Assembly: GCA_030591745.1 (NCBI GenBank)
Contig: JAUVAM010000118.1
Span: 1 to 8,418, forward strand
DNA from: Deltaproteobacteria bacterium
GTDB taxonomy: Bacteria; Myxococcota; B64-G9
Direction of reading: 5' to 3'
Length of the DNA stretch: 8,418 nucleotides
In this document: positions 6,331-8,418 of the stretch, in pieces
Layout of the letters: every line of letters starts with the position of its first letter
How positions within the stretch are numbered: the stretch's first letter is position 1
Position numbers and translations under genes: made by a program
The notes under the pieces: model-generated
Told to the model about the DNA's origin: nothing
Databases searched by the model: none
The model's input: only the letters and a program-made list of their open reading frames with translations

Positions 6331-7710
6331 ATGCGCATGCGATTGGCATTCTTGATGGCCCTGTGTTTGCTGGCCGTAGACCTGGGCAGCCTCTGGGCCC
6401 AGACCTTGACCGAGCCCCAGGACACAAAACGAGAACACCGACGAAAGGGCGTGAGCTTCAGCGTGGAGTTGCAGAATCTTTTTCTCATGCGCTCGGACTC
6501 GGACTTCGACGGCTCGGAGTACAGCTTCAATCAAGACGGCCAAGAGGTGGGCGCCTTCGCCACGGTGCTGAAGCCGGGCTTCACCTGGCACCTGACCAAG
6601 CACCTTCGGGTTTACTATGAGGCCGAATTGGGCCTGAGCTACTGGTCCATGCAAGATCCGGATCAGCGAGATCCCCTGGCCACCGACATCTTCATGATGA
6701 AACACCGGGAGCTCTGGGGCTCCGGCGAATCCGGAGACGACGTCGGCTACAAGATCGGCTACGGTCGCTTCAAGGATCCCACCGGCCTCTTTCTCAACCA
6801 CTGGATCGGCACGGCCCAGCTCTGGGTCGGCATGGACTCGGAAAACCGGGTGGGCATCTTCATGGGCCAATTGCCGGACTCGACCCACGAGGGCATCGAC
6901 GTCACGGACAACAACTTCGTGCGCGACATTTGGGTCTATGGTGCCCGCTGGGACACCGTCATCACCCACGGCTGGAGCGGCAGCGCTGCTTTCCACGCTC
7001 TCTATGACAGTCATCTGAGCGGCCAGGAGCGCTGGCTCATCGTGCCCAGCATCCACGTGGAAGCCGGCGAAGACGATCTCTTCTTGAGCATAGACGCCAT
7101 GCTTCAGCACGGCCAGGCCGAGGGCCAGACCCCCGACGGACGCATCCAAACGCTCTTGGCCTGGGCCGGACAAAGCCACCTGCGCTGGGACATCACCGAT
7201 CACTTCAAGCTTTGGCCCTCCAGGCTGGATCTCAACCTGCTGGTCTTGAGTTCGGATGACGCCCATCCGGACAACGACATGAACTACGCCTTCGCGGCCT
7301 CCGGCAAAAACAACTCCGCGACCCTGATGTTGACCGAGGACGAAATCCGAGACTGGTATGACAACTACGACGAAGGATTCTCGTCCTACCAGGGCGGCTT
7401 CTTCACCAACCGGGCCGGCCTCTTCGTCGCCGACTTGAAAGCCACCTGGATGCTGGAAGAGGACCTGGACGTCAGCCTGGTCTTGGCCTCGGCCAACGTG
7501 CTCAAACCCAGCAATGCCTTAGACAACACCTTTCTGGGTTTTGAAATGGACCTCATGGCCACGGCGCACTTCCTCGACATGGCCTGGGTACAGCTGGCCT
7601 TCGGCTGCCTGATTCCGGGTGCCGCCGCCGCCGCCCTGACGAACAACATCGACCTCTCCGCCACCGAGCCGGTGCTCATGGGCGAAATCTCCGTGCTGTT
7701 GAAATACTAA
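6331..7710 (+). CDS. Predicted outer-membrane beta-barrel protein
   Basis: The 459-residue product starts with a Sec signal peptide (MRMRLAFLMALCLLAVDLGS, probable cleavage after SLWAQ). The mature part shows the alternating hydrophobic and aromatic pattern of amphipathic strands: GVSFSVELQNLFLM, HLRVYYEAELGLSYW, AQLWVGMDSENRVGIFMG, ISVLLKY at the extreme C-terminus. The last residue is Tyr, an aromatic end compatible with outer-membrane insertion. Acidic loops such as DSDFDGSEYSFNQDG are spread between strands. The fold could be porin-like or of the alginate-export type, but I cannot assign a family by eye, so the substrate is unknown. It follows the GH5 lipoprotein gene by 19 bases, so it may form the membrane channel for substrates or products of that enzyme. 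That role is inferred from position only. Confidence 0.72.
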   Translation: MRMRLAFLMALCLLAVDLGSLWAQTLTEPQDTKREHRRKGVSFSVELQNLFLMRSDSDFDGSEYSFNQDGQEVGAFATVLKPGFTWHLTKHLRVYYEAELGLSYWSMQDPDQRDPLATDIFMMKHRELWGSGESGDDVGYKIGYGRFKDPTGLFLNHWIGTAQLWVGMDSENRVGIFMGQLPDSTHEGIDVTDNNFVRDIWVYGARWDTVITHGWSGSAAFHALYDSHLSGQERWLIVPSIHVEAGEDDLFLSIDAMLQHGQAEGQTPDGRIQTLLAWAGQSHLRWDITDHFKLWPSRLDLNLLVLSSDDAHPDNDMNYAFAASGKNNSATLMLTEDEIRDWYDNYDEGFSSYQGGFFTNRAGLFVADLKATWMLEEDLDVSLVLASANVLKPSNALDNTFLGFEMDLMATAHFLDMAWVQLAFGCLIPGAAAAALTNNIDLSATEPVLMGEISVLLKY

Positions 7711-7717
7711 ATCAGTG

Positions 7718-7723
7718 AAAGGA
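7718..7723 (+). promoter_or_regulatory. Ribosome binding site selecting ATG 7730
   Basis: AAAGGA lies 6 bases before ATG 7730. An in-frame GTG at 7715 would overlap this site and has no good site of its own, so 7730 is preferred. Confidence 0.6.
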
Positions 7724-7729
7724 AACGCA

Positions 7730-8155
7730 ATGAGAACCGTAAAAACAAGATACCCCTCCTTTCCCGGCGTCGAAATGGACTCATCCATGGACGTACGACC
7801 CGATGTAATCTGGCAAGTACTCTGCGGCGATCAAGAGCACTGGCGAGCTGGCATCTACAGCCCCTCGGAGCGCTCCGCCGAAGAATGCATCGAACTAGAA
7901 AAACACAACTGCCCCGAATTATTCGTACTGCTCGAAGGCAAACTCATCTTGCTGATCGCCAAAGATCGCCACCTCGTCGAGCTGGCCCTGGAACCAGGCA
8001 AACCCGTACTCATCCAATCGCCCCACACCGGCTTCTGCCCTGACGGCCCACACACAGGCCGCGCCCTCGTCGTCGAACGCGACGAATTCGACACCGAATA
8101 CAGCGAGCCCAAAAACTGGACCCCAAACCAAACCATCACCATGCCCATCGCCTGA
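7730..8155 (+). CDS. Small cupin-domain protein
   Basis: The 141-residue protein has no signal peptide and is probably cytoplasmic. A single cupin barrel covers about residues 38-118. Motif 1 is seen as HNCPELFVLLEGKLILLI (H59, E63) and motif 2 as SPHTGFCPDGPHTGRALVVE (H99, H108). The metal-binding residues do not fit the canonical spacing exactly, so metal binding and catalysis are uncertain; it may be a small-molecule binder or isomerase-like protein. Its codon choice differs from its neighbours: Val is GTA 6 times, GTC 4 and GTG 0; Lys is AAA 6 of 6; Gln is CAA 4 of 4. The flanking genes favour AAG and GTG/GTC. It lies 19 bases after the barrel gene and 10 before the aldehyde dehydrogenase gene, so one transcript is likely. 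Confidence 0.72.
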   Translation: MRTVKTRYPSFPGVEMDSSMDVRPDVIWQVLCGDQEHWRAGIYSPSERSAEECIELEKHNCPELFVLLEGKLILLIAKDRHLVELALEPGKPVLIQSPHTGFCPDGPHTGRALVVERDEFDTEYSEPKNWTPNQTITMPIA

Positions 8156-8165
8156 AAGCCCACCC

Positions 8166-8418
8166 ATGCAGTCCATCAACCCCGTCAACGGTCAGCTCAT
8201 CAAGGAATACCCGGAGCCCAGCCCGGAAGAGGTCGCGGCCCAGATCGATAGAACCCAGCGAGCTTGGCTTGCCTGGCGGGAGACCCGCTTCGCACAGCGA
8301 TCTGAAGTCCTGCACAGGATGGCCGAGGTTTTGCGATCCAGGGCAGACGAGTACGCTCGGCTCATGAGCCTCGAGATGGGTAAGCCCCTTGCCGAGGGGC
8401 GGAGCGAGGTGGAAAAGA
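8166..8418 (+). CDS. Aldehyde dehydrogenase, succinate-semialdehyde type (5' part, cut by window end)
   Basis: The first 84 residues are visible. MQSINPVNGQLIKEYPEPSP is the usual beginning of NAD(P)-dependent aldehyde dehydrogenases (INPxNGxxI). It is followed by an amphipathic helix region with AWLAWRETRFAQRSEVLHRM and then LMSLEMGKPLAEGRSEVEK, matching the conserved ExGKPLxEA-type N-terminal motif. The opening most resembles the succinate-semialdehyde dehydrogenase group of the Sad/YneI kind, but the NAD-binding residues and catalytic Cys and Glu are outside the window, so substrate is a guess. There is no strong Shine-Dalgarno, only GAAAG overlapping the cupin stop. Translation may therefore depend on the cupin gene 10 bases upstream. 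The enzyme would act in the cytoplasm. Confidence 0.85.
   Translation, partial: MQSINPVNGQLIKEYPEPSPEEVAAQIDRTQRAWLAWRETRFAQRSEVLHRMAEVLRSRADEYARLMSLEMGKPLAEGRSEVEK

Noticed and set aside
6100..7266. 388-codon open frame on the minus strand
   Set aside because: It lies antisense to the GH5 3' end and the barrel gene. It has no signal, domain or ribosome binding site that I can see, and its openness is expected opposite GC-rich codons.

Overview
The window looks like chromosomal DNA of a GC-rich Gram-negative bacterium from the Myxococcota or a related deltaproteobacterial lineage such as Bradymonadota. The main clue is the amidase at 1179-3110 (minus strand). It carries a Cys-x-Cys motif, a hydrophobic helix and an Arg cluster in the style of a MYXO-CTERM sorting signal, preceded by an Asp-Ala-Gly repeat linker typical of secreted proteins from those groups. 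A lipoprotein signal and an outer-membrane-barrel candidate also fit a diderm. No RNA gene, CRISPR array, insertion sequence or phage gene was seen, and no gene-free stretch exceeds about 90 bases.

Layout. (1) 1-1174, plus strand: the 3' end of a gene for a surface-type protein with beta-sandwich domains, then a 128-residue protein of unknown function whose start is set by a near-perfect Shine-Dalgarno sequence. (2) 1179-4047, minus strand: a two-gene unit read right to left, a ten-helix EamA/DMT transporter followed after 4 bases by a secreted zinc N-acetylmuramoyl-L-alanine amidase. The amidase frame runs without a stop through its apparent C-terminal sorting signal into a signal-peptide-like segment and a TolB-type propeller. 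(3) 4013-4080: a perfect 26-bp inverted repeat at the divergent junction, with the transporter start codon inside its 16-base loop. (4) 4104-8418, plus strand: a compact four-gene run with gaps of 19, 19 and 10 bases, encoding an endoglycoceramidase-like GH5 lipoprotein, a predicted outer-membrane beta-barrel, a small cupin and the start of an aldehyde dehydrogenase resembling the succinate-semialdehyde type.

The plus-strand run suggests envelope-anchored hydrolysis of a glycolipid or glycoside next to an outer-membrane protein, with cytoplasmic oxidation of an aldehyde downstream. That pathway link is inference from gene order only. The features most worth a second look are the start-codon-in-loop inverted repeat, the amidase/propeller fusion through a MYXO-CTERM-like signal, and the enlarged endoglycoceramidase-like enzyme with its neighbours.
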